Made by a program: the position numbers and the translations under genes
Shown: positions 1 through 10,236 of the stretch, piece after piece
Position numbering within the stretch: the first letter of the stretch is position 1
Layout: every line of letters begins with the position of its first letter
Assembly (NCBI GenBank): GCA_965248915.1
Contig: CBDFLA010000013.1
Coordinates: 1 to 37,077 of the forward strand
Length of the DNA: 37,077 bases
DNA from: CBDFLA01 sp965248915
GTDB taxonomy: Bacteria; Pseudomonadota; Alphaproteobacteria; M2410
Reading direction: 5' to 3'
Notes under the pieces: generated by a model
The model's input: only the letters and a program-made list of their open reading frames with translations
Told to the model about the DNA's origin: nothing
The model's database searches: none

Positions 1-1158
1 ATCGCGGTCGGGCTCGTCTTACAGTTTGGTCTTGTCTTGTTATTACTCAATGTTCCCTTGTTTCGTTCGGCGTTTTCGCTTTTGGCCAATGGTGTCCGAG
101 CGGTTCAAGAGGCCACGCTAGTGGGAACGTCGTTCGTTTTTGGATACATTGGCGGCGGTCCGCTTCCCTTTGAGGAGGTCGGACCTGGAAGCGTCTTTAT
201 TTTTGGAATTCAATCGTTGCCGGTCATATTGATGGTCGGTGCGTTGTCAGCTTTGCTTTGGCATTGGCGGGTGCTTGTATATTTGGTCAAGGGGGCGGCT
301 TGGCTGGTGCAACGTGCTTTTGGTATTGGGGGAGCAGTTGGCGTTTCGTCTGCGGCCAATATCTTTCTGGGTATGGTCGAAGCACCTTTGTTGGTGAAAC
401 CATACATACCCAAGCTCACCCGCAGCGAACTCTTTGTCGTTATGGTCGGGGGAATGGCCACGATCGCTGGATCGACAATGGTTCTGCTTGGCACAATTCT
501 CACACCGAAAATTCCCGACGCGTTTAGCCATCTGCTCATTGCATCCGTTATTAATGCACCTGCGGCAATTGCCGTTGCCAAAACGATGGTCCCCGGTAAA
601 GACATCTCCATAAAAGACTCGATTACGATCGATAGTCCTTATCGGAGCTCTCTCGATGCATTGACGCGTGGCACCTCCGATGCAGTAAAACTACTCGCCA
701 ATGTCATTGGTATGCTCATTGTTTTCGTTTCGCTCATTGCTCTCATAAACATGATTCTTGCGGCGATCCCTGGAAATGGAGATGATTTGACACTCCAGCA
801 AATGCTGGGGAGTTTGATGGCACCATTTGCGTGGCTTATGGGTATTCCGTGGGCCGATGCCCAATCGGCCGGGTCATTGTTGGGAACCAAAGTGGTTGTC
901 AATGAATTGGTCGCTTACGTCGATTTGGTTGCATTGCCAGAAGGTACATTGAAGGAAAGATCATACTTCATAATGACATACGCTTTGTGCAGTTTTGGGA
1001 ATTTCGGCAGTTTGGCAATCATGATTGGCGGGCTCACGGTCATGGCGCCCGAGCGAACAGCCGAAATCGTTGGAATGGGTCCAAAGTCAATTCTGGCTGC
1101 CTTTATTGCGTCTGGGTTGACGGCAACCGTCATCGGACTCATTGCCGCGCCCGTTTAG
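1..1158 (+). CDS. Concentrative nucleoside transporter (CNT/NupC family), 5' end outside the window
   Basis: Inner-membrane symporter that imports nucleosides with a cation. The reading frame is open to the first base of the window, so the apparent TTG start at 37 is not the true start and the N-terminal gate region is missing. Visible family marks are the GTSFVFGYIGGGPLPF block near residue 50, the FGIQSLPVI stretch, and the later GMATIAGSTMVLLGT and YALCSFGNFGSLAIMIGG segments. These are the conserved substrate and cation-binding regions of CNT proteins. Hydrophobic helices alternate through the whole length. The stop (1156-1158) lies 14 bases before the pyruvate kinase start, which suggests one transcript. 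The neighbouring nucleoside hydrolase and sugar kinase genes fit nucleoside use. Family is clear; the exact nucleoside preference is not visible. Confidence 0.9.
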   Translation: MAVGLVLQFGLVLLLLNVPLFRSAFSLLANGVRAVQEATLVGTSFVFGYIGGGPLPFEEVGPGSVFIFGIQSLPVILMVGALSALLWHWRVLVYLVKGAAWLVQRAFGIGGAVGVSSAANIFLGMVEAPLLVKPYIPKLTRSELFVVMVGGMATIAGSTMVLLGTILTPKIPDAFSHLLIASVINAPAAIAVAKTMVPGKDISIKDSITIDSPYRSSLDALTRGTSDAVKLLANVIGMLIVFVSLIALINMILAAIPGNGDDLTLQQMLGSLMAPFAWLMGIPWADAQSAGSLLGTKVVVNELVAYVDLVALPEGTLKERSYFIMTYALCSFGNFGSLAIMIGGLTVMAPERTAEIVGMGPKSILAAFIASGLTATVIGLIAAPV

Positions 1159-1172
1159 TGTAGGGAACCCCA

Positions 1173-2667
1173 ATGACAAAAGTTGGAATACAGCAAGGTA
1201 AGAATTCAATCGTCGCAAACCGAACGCTCATCAACCTGCGGAAAACAAAAATTGTCGCGACGATTGGGCCTGCTTCAGACTCCTATGAAGGTATTCTCGG
1301 GTTGGCAGAGGCCGGTGTTGATGTCTTTCGCCTGAACATGAGCCATAGTTCTGCGAGTGATCTTGAAAGGATTGTTGGTCATATTCGTTGTGCAGAGGAT
1401 GTGACCGAAAGAAACATCGCGATTATGGTTGACCTTCAGGGGCCCAAATTAAGAGTAGGTCGCTTCGTCGGTAATGGAGCAGGTCTGAAAAAAGGTCTCT
1501 TGATTCGGTTGGATCTGTCTTCCAATCTTTGTTCGACCGAGCGAATCGGTATTCGCGGGTTAGGTGACTTTTCCGGTATCGATATCGGTCAGGTGGTCTT
1601 GCTTGATGACGGGCGTATTGAGCTTGAGATCGTTGACGTTTTGGACGATTGCTTGACCTGCCGCATTCGGAGAGGAGGGCACTTGTCCAACAATAAGGGG
1701 GTCAATTTTCCGGGGGTTGTTTTGCCGGTTTCAGCTCTCACAGAGCAAGACAAAGAAAATACCGTTGCTGCAATTGATGTTGGCATTGATTGGATAGCGT
1801 TGTCATTTGTGCAAACAGCAGACGATGTCATGGGTCTGCGATCTTTAGTCAAGGACAGTGCTTCAATCCTGGCAAAGATCGAGAGGCCGTCTGCCTATGA
1901 GCAGATTCAGGAAATACTGAATTGCTCCGACGGTGTTATGGTGGCACGCGGCGATCTAGGTGTTGAATTGCCCGTCGAAGATGTGCCGGTTGCACAGAAG
2001 CGTATCGTGGATTTGGCGCGTCGATCCGGAAAGCCGGTTGTTGTTGCGACACAAATGCTGGAATCCATGATCCAATCCTCTGTGCCTACGCGAGCAGAAG
2101 TGTCCGACGTCGCGAATGCGGTGTTCGAGGGTGCCGATGCCGTTATGCTCTCAGGTGAAACAGCTGTTGGTGAAAACCCCGTAGCTGTAGTGCAAGTGAT
2201 CGACAAAGTTGCTATTCGGTCGGAGCAAGCCCTGTCCAAAGATGCCTCGAAAACCCGTTGGCGAAAAACGACAGGCGGATCCGCTGATATGATCTCAATG
2301 GCGGCGAGCCAAGCAGTGGATATGGATGAAGGTGTAGCAATCGTTACCTTTACAGCGAGTGGATCAACCGCCTCCCCACGCCGCGCAAAAAAGGCCGCGT
2401 GCGCCTATCCTTGCACTTACGCCCAAGCGAGCGGTTGCCCGAAAACTGGCCATGTACTGGGGTCTGCGGTCGATCAACACAGAAGACGTAGAGAGTTTTG
2501 AGGAAATGATCGAAAAGGCGAAAAGGCTTGCAATCATCCATGGTCTGGCGGGTGTTGGGAATCAGATTGTCATAACGGCCGGTGTCCCTTTCGGCCAAAC
2601 CGGAACGACAAATGTCTTGCATTTTACCCAAATCGACCATCGCGATGTGGAGTCGGCACAGCGATAA
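1173..2667 (+). pseudogene. pyk: Pyruvate kinase, interrupted by one frameshift
   Basis: Converts phosphoenolpyruvate and ADP to pyruvate and ATP, the last step of glycolysis. The first frame (from ATG 1173) carries the usual blocks: KTKIVATIGPAS, FRLNMSHSS, VDLQGPKLRVG, the active-site MVARGDLGVELP, VATQMLESMI, and PTRAEVSDVANAVFEGADAVMLSGETA. The C-terminal domain breaks after TFTASGSTAS and resumes in the +1 frame as KRPRAPILALTPKRAVARKLAMYWGL, ending at 2665-2667. One extra base, either in the CCCC run at 2374-2377 or in the A6 run at 2387-2392, explains the shift. Repaired length is about 497 residues, normal for bacteria. As read, the product would lose the C-terminal domain and gain about 20 unrelated residues. 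It could be a sequencing error or real decay; many nearby genes show the same pattern. A small stem (CCAAT/ATTGG, 2692-2709) lies in the gap before the next gene. Confidence 0.9.
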
Positions 2668-2751
2668 TTGTTCAGTCTGCACACCCATGGACCAATGCCC
2701 CGCTATTGGTACGAAAGAGCGTGGGTTTGAACATAAAGACGGAGTGCGACA

Positions 2752-3699
2752 ATGAGTGACGTTTTGATCTGTGGATCTATCACCATCGACACCATCATGG
2801 AGTGCCCCGACGAATTTCACTCCCAGTTGCAATCAGCCGATGGTGATTTATCGAATGCGACATTTTATGCCCAATCGATTCGAAGAGAATTCGGGGGATG
2901 CGCAGCAAACATCTGCTATAATCTTGCTCAGTTGGGAATTCGTTCCGCTCCGGTAGCCACAGTCGGGAAGGACTTTGAGGACTATCGAAACTGGCTTACC
3001 AAATGGGATATTCCGGTCGACGGAATCCAAGTCATAGAGGGTGACTTTACAGCTCAAGCGTTCATTACCTCGGACAGTGAGGGGAGGCAGGTCTCGACGG
3101 TTTACAGTGGAGCGATGAACTACTCTGCCAACAACCCGATTTCTGAGTCGAGGGATATCAAACTTGGCGTGATATCACCTGATGTGCCGGATGCAATGCT
3201 GTCGCATGCCCGGCAGTTCAATGAGATGGATGTCCCATTTATCTTCGATCCGGGCAGAGAGATTGCGAGATTACCCTTGGAATGGGCATCCGAAATTGCC
3301 AATTTGTCCAGACTCATCGTTGTCAATCAGCATGAATGGGGTTTGCTAGAGGCCAACCCTTCCTTTTGCTTGTCCGGCCTTCTACGCAATCGAAAGACAG
3401 TTATCGTGACCCAGGGAAGCGCCGGTTCCGTTATCTATGACGCTGGCCAAGTTTGGCAAATACCGGCAGTTATGCCAAAACTTGTTCTTGATGCCACTGG
3501 CTGCGGTGATGCCTATCGTGCCGGGCTGATCTTTGGTCATCTAAATGGTTGGAGTTGGCAGACGGCAGGCAGGTTTGGTGCCGTTTTGGGAGCTATGGCA
3601 GTGGAAGTTCTTGGGGCGCAGAACCACACTATCAGCTCGAAAGACGTGTCAAAACGATTCATGACAACTTTTGGGACGAAAGTCTCTGTGGAGCCGTAG
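2752..3699 (+). CDS. PfkB-family kinase (ribokinase/adenosine kinase-like)
   Basis: An intact 315-residue kinase of the ribokinase superfamily, which transfers phosphate from ATP to a sugar or nucleoside hydroxyl. The N-terminal substrate segment CGSITIDTIMEC, the glycine-rich FGGCAANICYNLAQLG motif near residue 47, and the C-terminal ATP and anion-hole signature DATGCGDAYRAGLIFG near residue 249 are all present. The Asp of GCGDA is the expected catalytic base. The start has a GGAG box about seven bases upstream. It follows pyruvate kinase by 84 bases in the same direction. Beside a nucleoside transporter gene, a nucleoside (adenosine-type) kinase role is plausible, but a pentose kinase cannot be excluded because substrate choice is not readable from motifs. 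Confidence 0.85.
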   Translation: MSDVLICGSITIDTIMECPDEFHSQLQSADGDLSNATFYAQSIRREFGGCAANICYNLAQLGIRSAPVATVGKDFEDYRNWLTKWDIPVDGIQVIEGDFTAQAFITSDSEGRQVSTVYSGAMNYSANNPISESRDIKLGVISPDVPDAMLSHARQFNEMDVPFIFDPGREIARLPLEWASEIANLSRLIVVNQHEWGLLEANPSFCLSGLLRNRKTVIVTQGSAGSVIYDAGQVWQIPAVMPKLVLDATGCGDAYRAGLIFGHLNGWSWQTAGRFGAVLGAMAVEVLGAQNHTISSKDVSKRFMTTFGTKVSVEP

Positions 3700-3755
3700 A
3701 TATCAACTGGGTTTTTTGGAGACCCAGATTACACGCAGAAACGCGAACGAAGGGC

Positions 3756-3773
3756 GAAACGTTTCAGCGAAAC
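3756..3773. promoter_or_regulatory. Imperfect LacI-type operator or small hairpin
   Basis: The 10-base palindrome GAAACGTTTC (3756-3765) has a central CG as in LacI-family operators, and its core matches the perfect site at 3953. It also overlaps the inverted repeat CGTTTC-AGC-GAAACG (3759-3773). It lies 57 bases after the PfkB stop, within the 368-base gap before the receptor gene. Seen directly; the regulatory role is inferred. Confidence 0.35.
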
Positions 3774-3952
3774 GACGTGAAAGTAGTGAAATTTGCAAGC
3801 CGGTAGTGAAAAATGAGGGGACGCCAGTCCCGTTGGCTCCTTGCGGAAGGTTCTTCAATTTGTGGCTCAAATGTAACATTATAGCCAATATTGGAAGATG
3901 AGTTGTGTAATTTTTCTTGCGGCAGGAAAGAAACGAAGGCAGTATGTCTTGG

Positions 3953-3970
3953 TACTGAAACGTTTCAGTA
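3953..3970. promoter_or_regulatory. Perfect 18-base palindrome, candidate LacI-family operator
   Basis: TACTGAAACGTTTCAGTA is a perfect palindrome with the central CG typical of LacI/GalR-family operators. It lies about 100 bases upstream of the TonB-dependent receptor start, a usual place for control of outer-membrane sugar uptake. A LacI-family repressor gene is present at 7972-8980, so local control is possible. No clear -35/-10 pair was assigned around it. Confidence 0.65.
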
Positions 3971-4067
3971 AAAATTAGTTTTGCTTGATGTGAACCCAGA
4001 ATTACCCAGTGGCTTGGAGTTGGTTCATGGAGAAGTAGGATGAAACCCAGAAATGAGGGGGATTAAG

Positions 4068-6527
4068 ATGTTTGAAATTAGGAACAAACTTCTCGCTACA
4101 ACCGCGCTGGTGGCCTTGGTATCTATGCCCATCCAGCCAGCTTTTTCGCAGGATGACGGGTCGAACGATGAATTCGATGAGCCGATTGAGGAAATTTTTG
4201 TTCCCGGCGTTAGAATTGGTCGCGGACTATCGCAAGCGACATTCGAGGTCGGCGTCGAAGAAATCGAGGCTCGCCCGCTTGGCGCGGAAATCACTCAAAG
4301 CCTTCAACAGATTCCCGGCGTTCAAGTGAGCACGGGGGATAGTCGCGGCGGCGTGTTTTCGTATGAAATATACCTCAGGGGGCTAACTGATGAACAGATT
4401 GGCTTCTCAATTGACGGCGTGCCGACTGGGGACAGTCGTACGCAAGGAGGTGGTCCGGCAAATCGGTTTCTAGATAGTTCAAATGTCCAGCGTATTGTGG
4501 TTTCCCAGAGTTCTGGAGAGATCGGATCACCCACTCGTTTTGGTCTTGGTGGGTTTATGAATTTTGTAACTTTGGATCCCTCAGATGAGTCCGAATACAC
4601 ACTGGAAGCGAGCACTGGTTCATTCAATCATCGACGCGTGTTTGCGCGGGCACACCTCGGAGACATCTTCGGAGGTATTCGCGGGTACGCGAGTTATTCC
4701 GATCAAGAGACTGATGTATGGACCGGCGGCGACCGAATGAACTCCCGCCAACACGCGACACTAAAGCTTGTCAAAGACTTTGATCAGGGGCACAGCATCG
4801 CTTTGAATGTCAATTGGAACGACCTGGTTTACAATGACTTCAACATCATTACACAACCATCGTTCTTGGCAAACCCAAGATCAGATGGAGCGGTTGGTAA
4901 TTTCCGCGGCATACCTAGTTTGGATCAGATCAATAGTTTGCAGCCATATGGTCCTGCAATGGGCGGGTTTCGAGAGGACCTATTTGTCTACGCCAATCTC
5001 GATTTTCAGCTGACGGACAATTTCATCCTGGAAATAAATCCATATTATCACAAGGGTGAGGGCGAATCGAACTCTCTACAAGACCGAGCAAGAACGATCG
5101 CCGGTGGAGATCCGCGCGGTTTGACCGGGTATGATCCTATGAATGGTTCGGCCATTCGACCGGCCGTCACTCAAACTCCATCAGCCTTGAGAGGAAATTT
5201 TGGTGAACCATTCGATTTGCGCATTTCACCGCGTGATCGCGACCGGCACGGCGTAACCGCCGAATTGCGTTATGAATGGGATGACGGTTTCTTGACGGCA
5301 TTGAGAGGTGGGTTCTGGATTGAATCTTCCAAGGGCAACGAAGATAGGAATTTCTACCCCTTGTCGGACCCGGCATCTAGCATTCAAATAAACCGCAATA
5401 ATCTTTCTTACGTTGCGTATGAGAGGGATGCCGAAGTTGCTACAAAGATGTTTTATGGTCAGGCTAGCTTTTCCTTCTTCGATGATCGTGTGAATTTGGA
5501 TGCCGGATTGACCTGGATGCGCAACAACTATGAAGCAATGTCCCCATTGGAGTATCAAGGCATTGTGGATTTCGACAAAGATTCCGACATTTTGCCCAAA
5601 GTCGGTGTCACTATTGACTTGACAGATAACCTGGAGCTTTTCGGTGCATATGCCCAAAACTGGGCGGGTATTCCGGAAGACACATTCCTAGGGACTACTG
5701 GTGCGGCCATCACGCCGGATCTAAGGGGGCTTGAGAGTGAGAATCTGGATATTGGCCTTCGTTATGTGGGTAATGATTCGGCATTCTCAGTGCAGGCATA
5801 CAGAATTGATCTGGAAGGGTTGATTGCGAACACTCCACTGGATCCGCTCGCTTTGCCGACAGCCATACTCCTGGGCAACGCAACACTCAAGGCGGAGAAC
5901 ATTGGCGATCAGCGTACGAACGGTGTGGAGGTAACTGGATATCATGACTTTGGATCGGTTGATATCTATGCGTCCTATGCCTATCAAGACGCTAAACATT
6001 CGGACGAGGGTGATCCAGTAGTTGCTCAATCTCTCCGACAAGCCGGTGTGATAGCTGGCGAGGCTGTGCGAGACATTCCTGAACATTCGTTCTTCGCGAA
6101 AATTGGTTGGGATCAGTCGGACAATCTACGATTTGAAGCCTCTGTCAACTACATCGGTGAGCGTGTCGGCGGGCACCTCGTTGTTCCCAATTTCTGCAAT
6201 GCCTTCTTCTGCTTTGACGGTAGTGGCATGGGAGTAAACGCTGACGATCCATTGGGGCTCGACATGCTAGAGGCCTATACGACAATCGGATTTCTTGCCC
6301 AGTATGAAATCGATTTTCTTGAAGGTGTCACATTGCAGTTGAACATCGACAACTTGTTGGATGAAGAGTACATCTCGGCGGTTTCAGGTGCCACTGCGAA
6401 CCTGGCAGAGTTTGGCGCGGCCGGGAACTTTGGCGGTGGGGACGTGACCGCCCAGTCGGGTTCTCTTGATCGCTACTTTATCGGCGCCCCAAGAACGGTG
6501 ACGTTTTCCGTGAAGGTCGATTTCTAG
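4068..6527 (+). CDS. TonB-dependent outer-membrane receptor
   Basis: A 22-strand-type receptor that moves a substrate across the outer membrane using TonB energy. The start at 4068 is chosen over the in-frame ATG at 4053 because GAGGGGG (4055-4061) sits six bases upstream of it. A signal peptide of about 28 residues ends at AFSQ. The plug follows: an acidic linker, then GVEEIEARPLGAEITQSLQQ, IPGVQVSTGDSRGG, and IYLRGLTDEQIGFSIDGVP. The beta-barrel fills the remainder, with TLQLNIDNLLDEEY near the end and a terminal aromatic residue (VKVDF). At 819 residues it is a normal length. The preceding palindrome suggests LacI-family control. From its neighbours the substrate may be nucleosides, nucleotides or a related sugar, but the sequence alone does not show it. 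The gene is intact although flanking genes are frameshifted. Confidence 0.92.
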   Translation: MFEIRNKLLATTALVALVSMPIQPAFSQDDGSNDEFDEPIEEIFVPGVRIGRGLSQATFEVGVEEIEARPLGAEITQSLQQIPGVQVSTGDSRGGVFSYEIYLRGLTDEQIGFSIDGVPTGDSRTQGGGPANRFLDSSNVQRIVVSQSSGEIGSPTRFGLGGFMNFVTLDPSDESEYTLEASTGSFNHRRVFARAHLGDIFGGIRGYASYSDQETDVWTGGDRMNSRQHATLKLVKDFDQGHSIALNVNWNDLVYNDFNIITQPSFLANPRSDGAVGNFRGIPSLDQINSLQPYGPAMGGFREDLFVYANLDFQLTDNFILEINPYYHKGEGESNSLQDRARTIAGGDPRGLTGYDPMNGSAIRPAVTQTPSALRGNFGEPFDLRISPRDRDRHGVTAELRYEWDDGFLTALRGGFWIESSKGNEDRNFYPLSDPASSIQINRNNLSYVAYERDAEVATKMFYGQASFSFFDDRVNLDAGLTWMRNNYEAMSPLEYQGIVDFDKDSDILPKVGVTIDLTDNLELFGAYAQNWAGIPEDTFLGTTGAAITPDLRGLESENLDIGLRYVGNDSAFSVQAYRIDLEGLIANTPLDPLALPTAILLGNATLKAENIGDQRTNGVEVTGYHDFGSVDIYASYAYQDAKHSDEGDPVVAQSLRQAGVIAGEAVRDIPEHSFFAKIGWDQSDNLRFEASVNYIGERVGGHLVVPNFCNAFFCFDGSGMGVNADDPLGLDMLEAYTTIGFLAQYEIDFLEGVTLQLNIDNLLDEEYISAVSGATANLAEFGAAGNFGGGDVTAQSGSLDRYFIGAPRTVTFSVKVDF

Positions 6528-6541
6528 CAGTTCAATCCTGC

Positions 6542-6574
6542 CCGTGCGAGGGGACGTTGATTTCCCTCGCACGG
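6542..6574 (+). terminator. Hairpin after the TonB receptor gene
   Basis: CCGTGCGAGGG (6542-6552) pairs perfectly with CCCTCGCACGG (6564-6574) around an 11-base loop, starting 15 bases after the receptor stop. No immediate U-tract follows, so it may act as a weak terminator or as an mRNA 3' stabiliser. The rest of the gap to 6835 shows no gene that I recognise. Confidence 0.6.
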
Positions 6575-6835
6575 AGGATAGGAGGTTAGATTTTGTTACT
6601 TGGTGAGTGTTTACCGGCGCAACGTTACAGGGTAGCTTTCAATGACTTAGGTATAATCCCATCCAAGATGTGTGACAGAACCGACAATGATCACCCGCAG
6701 GACATATCGGCGAAACACAAAGATCGGAATGCGACGCTGCAGGTTTTCATCAGTACATCGCCTTAGGTACATTCTCCTAGCGCGAAGATGAGGTGGGGTC
6801 TTTTGGGCCTCGCCTCATTTCTTTGGAGCATAAAC

Positions 6836-7939
6836 GTGATCGACCGTCGAAAGCTTATTGGCTCTTTGTTGTCCTCTTCCCTCATCCCGTTCGTGGGGTG
6901 TTCGCAGCGAAAACCGCATGAGAAGGCTGGACCGACCCTAAGTCGAATAGCCTTTGGATCATGTGCCGATCCATACAAGGATCAAGGTATTTGGTCCGCT
7001 ATGCTAGCTCGGGAGCCTGACATATTTTTGTTCCTAGGAGACACTGTCTATGAACAGAAAAAAGCGGTTGCCGAATTTGGGCCAATAGGCGCATTGGAGC
7101 GCGCTTACGTGAAATTGAACGAGAGTAGTGAGTTTCGGCGCTTTCGAAGCGAAGTTGACATATTGGCCACCTGGGATGACCATGACTATGGCAGCCGAGA
7201 CTCAGGTGTAGAATTTGTAGACAAAGAGGCAACGCGAAAGTTGTTCCTTGATTTTTGGGGCGCACCCGAGGGTGACCCGAGACGCACACAAGAGGGTGGC
7301 CTTTACTCCGCGTATTACTACGGACCGCCTGAGGCGCGCATTCAGATCTTGTTGCTCGACACTCGATTTAATCGGGACCAACTGCGTGCTGTGGAAAATG
7401 GTCCTCCCAAAGCGAATCTCGGTGTAAGTGGCTTTGGTCCTTATCTCCCCATGGGCGATCGTCACACAACGCTCCTAGGGCAGAAGCAATGGGATTGGTT
7501 GGAGGAACAATTTGACAAGCCAGCGAGACTTCGGATCGTTGGATCGAGTATCCAGGTTCTCTCAGGGTTCAGGGGGTGGGAAACTTGGTCCAATTTTCCC
7601 CATGAAAGAGAAAAGTTATTCAAACTCATTCGGCGAAAGAAAGCGAGCGGTGTCCTTCTAATTAGTGGAGATGCACATTATGCTGAACTGTCGAAGATGG
7701 AAGTGCCGCGACAATATCCCCTTTGGGATTTGACATCGAGCGGTATGACCCACTTTTGGCCGAGACCTGGACCGAATGTGAACCGTGCGTTAGACAAGAC
7801 GATTCATGCCAAGAACTTTGGCATTATTCACGTCCATTGGGAATTGAGTGATCCGATGGTGGTGATGGAGATTCTCACCGAGTCTGGACAAGTCGCACTG
7901 CAAAAATCCATTCGACTTTCGGACCTCGATTTCTCTTGA
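6836..7939 (+). CDS. PhoD-like metallophosphatase, probable lipoprotein
   Basis: An alkaline phosphatase D-like enzyme that cleaves phosphate mono- or diesters with metal ions outside the cytoplasm. The GTG at 6836 is preferred as start because GGAG (6825-6828) lies seven bases before it. An upstream in-frame ATG at 6788 would add 16 residues with no such site. The N-terminus reads IDRRKLIGS, then a hydrophobic stretch ending FVGC, consistent with a twin-arginine-like lipoprotein signal. The phosphatase motifs follow: SRIAFGSCADP, FLFLGDTVYEQ (metal Asp), ATWDDHDYG and LLISGDAHYAEL. The 367 residues are somewhat short for PhoD but complete. Between the receptor and the nucleoside hydrolase it could dephosphorylate nucleotides before uptake; that role is inferred. 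Confidence 0.85.
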   Translation: MIDRRKLIGSLLSSSLIPFVGCSQRKPHEKAGPTLSRIAFGSCADPYKDQGIWSAMLAREPDIFLFLGDTVYEQKKAVAEFGPIGALERAYVKLNESSEFRRFRSEVDILATWDDHDYGSRDSGVEFVDKEATRKLFLDFWGAPEGDPRRTQEGGLYSAYYYGPPEARIQILLLDTRFNRDQLRAVENGPPKANLGVSGFGPYLPMGDRHTTLLGQKQWDWLEEQFDKPARLRIVGSSIQVLSGFRGWETWSNFPHEREKLFKLIRRKKASGVLLISGDAHYAELSKMEVPRQYPLWDLTSSGMTHFWPRPGPNVNRALDKTIHAKNFGIIHVHWELSDPMVVMEILTESGQVALQKSIRLSDLDFS

Positions 7940-7971
7940 GTATTTTGGGGTGAAGGAGAGAGGTCTCGAAT

Positions 7972-8980
7972 TCAAACCTTGGCGATTGAGTCACGTACAA
8001 TCAAACTCACGTCCAATGTGACTTGACGCCTGGGAGCGTCTGGGTCGCCAATTCTCCGTGTCAAAAGGCTGACGGCTTCGTGTCCAAGTTCTGACGTGGG
8101 TTGGCGTACCGTCGTGAGCGCTGGAGTAACAACCTGGCACCAAGCAATGTCGTCAAAACCCGCTAGCGAAACTTGTGTTGGTACCCCAATGTTGGCATCG
8201 TTGAGGACTTGAAGGGCGCCTACAGCGATCAAGTCATTGCCCGCCACAATGATCGTTACCAAGTTTTCTCTGACTCTCAAATCGACTTTGGGCAGAAGAT
8301 CGACGGAGAATGGATTTTCGACTTCCCAAACAATTTCGGCTTTGCTTTGAATTGCGTCAACAAATCCCCTTCTTCGCTCACTGGCACTCTTGAGAACTTG
8401 GGGACCGTTAATCATGCCAATTTTGCGGTGACCTTGGCTGAGGACATGCTGAGCCATGAGAGACCCGCCATGATAGTACTCAGATGCGACCGTGTCATAG
8501 TTCGGAAGAGGGCGGTCGATCACAACGATCGGCAGATCGCTTGGGTGCTTCGCCAAGGTGTCTTTCTGGCTGGTGGGGCACCAGACGATACCCTCGACCC
8601 CGTGTTGGGTGAGGCGATCAAACCCATCTTGTTCAGCTTCTAAATCATTTTGGGTATCTACCAGGAATACAGAAAATCCAGAATCACCGCGCGGAAATTT
8701 CAACCGATTGAGCGAGTTCGGGAAAAAACGGATTCCGCAGATCTGGAAGAATAAGGCCAATGGTCTTCGTTCGGCCGGTACGCATCGCTTGTGCAGACCG
8801 GTTGGGCCGATATCCCAGCTCCTTCACCGAATTAAGAACTCTCTTGCTTGACGTCGTCCCCCCACCGACCCGCTGTCATTTAGCACATAGGATACAGTCG
8901 CGACCGAGACCTGAGCGTGTTTGGCGACTTCTCTCAGTGTGGCCCCTTTTTCTTTTGTTTTTGAGGTCTTTCTTGTTCAT
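7972..8980 (-). pseudogene. LacI/GalR-family transcriptional repressor, three frameshifts
   Basis: A sugar- or nucleoside-responsive repressor: N-terminal helix-turn-helix, then a periplasmic-binding-protein-like effector domain. The ATG at 8978-8980 opens MNKKDLKN. A shift near 8943-8951 leads to the DNA-binding helix ATLREVAKHAQVSVATVSYV. A second shift in the C6 run at 8858-8863 leads to the hinge block RVLNSVKELGYRPNRSAQA and IGLILPDLRNPFFPEL. A third shift near 8687-8700 leads to the remaining effector domain, open to 7972 (SLAGFDDIAWCQVV, TTVRQPTSELGHEA). There is no nonsense codon other than those produced by the shifts. It lies 31 bases after the nucleoside hydrolase stop on the same strand. 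Candidate targets are the palindrome at 3953 and the site at 10242. As read, it encodes no working repressor. Confidence 0.85.
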
Positions 8981-9011
8981 TGAGCTGTCTGGTAAGCCAA
9001 GAGCGAACCTA

Positions 9012-10183
9012 TTAGTTTGGCGGCGAATCAACACCTTGATTAAAGACTAGGTCTTCATATATCGCCCAGAACCGATTTTCATCCATTTTTAGGATTACTT
9101 CTGCTTTTTGTGTCCCCGGGAGGCTGCTCGCCATCATTGAACTGAGAGTGTGGGTAGACGAGTGTTCCACCATAGTTTGGGCCGCGATTTGGATCAACGC
9201 CGAGCCAATATGTGGCAGACTCTGAAACTACACTGGGGTCAAACAAATAGGCACTCACCAAGGCATCCCAGACAGGAATTGTGAACTCAGGTTTGGATTG
9301 GAACGTTTGCTCGAACTTCGGTTTGAAGAATTGGGTGGCCATGTAGTGGTCTGGGTACCGCTCTTCTATCCACTCTTGATAGTGTGCCTTGGTGAAAAAG
9401 GATTTGGTCTGTGGCGTCCAGCGGTACTACGACGTGCCGGACAGGTTCGGAAAGGCACGATCGCAGCCGCTTCTGCGTCAAACCACCAATTGAACTCGGC
9501 AGCCGCGGTCACATTGCCTGGTGCCCTTATGTTTCCACCCATGTAGATAATCTCTTTGATGTTTTCGGAAATCTCAGGCTCTTTCCGAATCGCAAGAGCA
9601 AGGTTGGTCAACGGACCGAGAGCCACAATTGTGACCTCTCCTGGGTGTGCTCGTAGTGTTTCGATAATGAAATCAACCGCGTGTTGTTCTTGTGATCTGA
9701 TTGTGGGCAATCCGTCAGGCGGTGCTGTGACACGATCTTCCTGCGACCAAGCTCCTGCATAAATTGCGCCGTAAAGATCTTTATCTTGTGCAAAAACATT
9801 TCTGATTGTGGAGCAGAGGTTGTCTTGCGCCCCGATAGAACTGGGATTTCGCTTTGGAGGTTGAGTCGTTCAACGGCTTTCAAAGCGTCTGACTCAATTT
9901 GACTCAGCCAGTGATTACCGGTAACGAGCGTGAGGCCGAGTAACTCAATCATCCCTCTTTGATGCAGGTTGGCGATCATGACGAATGCTTCGTGGTCGTC
10001 GGCATAATGGTAGAGGTCCGCATCTACGATCACCAACGGCAAATCCGAGCTTGAAGGGGAAGAGGAAGATGAAGTTGCGTCCGATTTGACGTCCTGAGCG
10101 TCGCAAGCCGTGGAGATAACCAATAGGAACGCCAGTGCAGTTGGTACGATCCAATCTTTCTTTATCGCTAGATTTCTTCTCAT
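9012..10183 (-). pseudogene. Nucleoside hydrolase, lipoprotein, four frameshifts
   Basis: Hydrolyses the N-glycosidic bond of nucleosides to free base and ribose. The second ATG (10181-10183) is preferred because AGGAGG sits six bases upstream of it, whereas it abuts the first ATG (10187-10189). The signal peptide ends LLVISTAC, a lipobox, so the enzyme should be anchored outside the cytoplasm. The calcium-binding motif is VDADLYHYADD (D-x-D-x5-DD). Later blocks are YAGAWSQEDRV, VTIVALGPLTNLALAI, IYMGGNIRAPGNVTAAAEFN and FTIPVWDALVSAYL. Frames must be joined at about 9830-9833 (C4 run), 9454-9456, 9395-9399 (A5 run) and 9105-9117. Repaired length is near 390 residues. It is divergent from the ribokinase-like gene and would supply ribose to the ABC importer. 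Recognition is secure; function as read is doubtful. Confidence 0.85.
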
Positions 10184-10236
10184 TCCCATCCTCCTTGTGG
10201 TGGTCCACTTTGGCTCAATCTTAGCTGAAACTTAAA

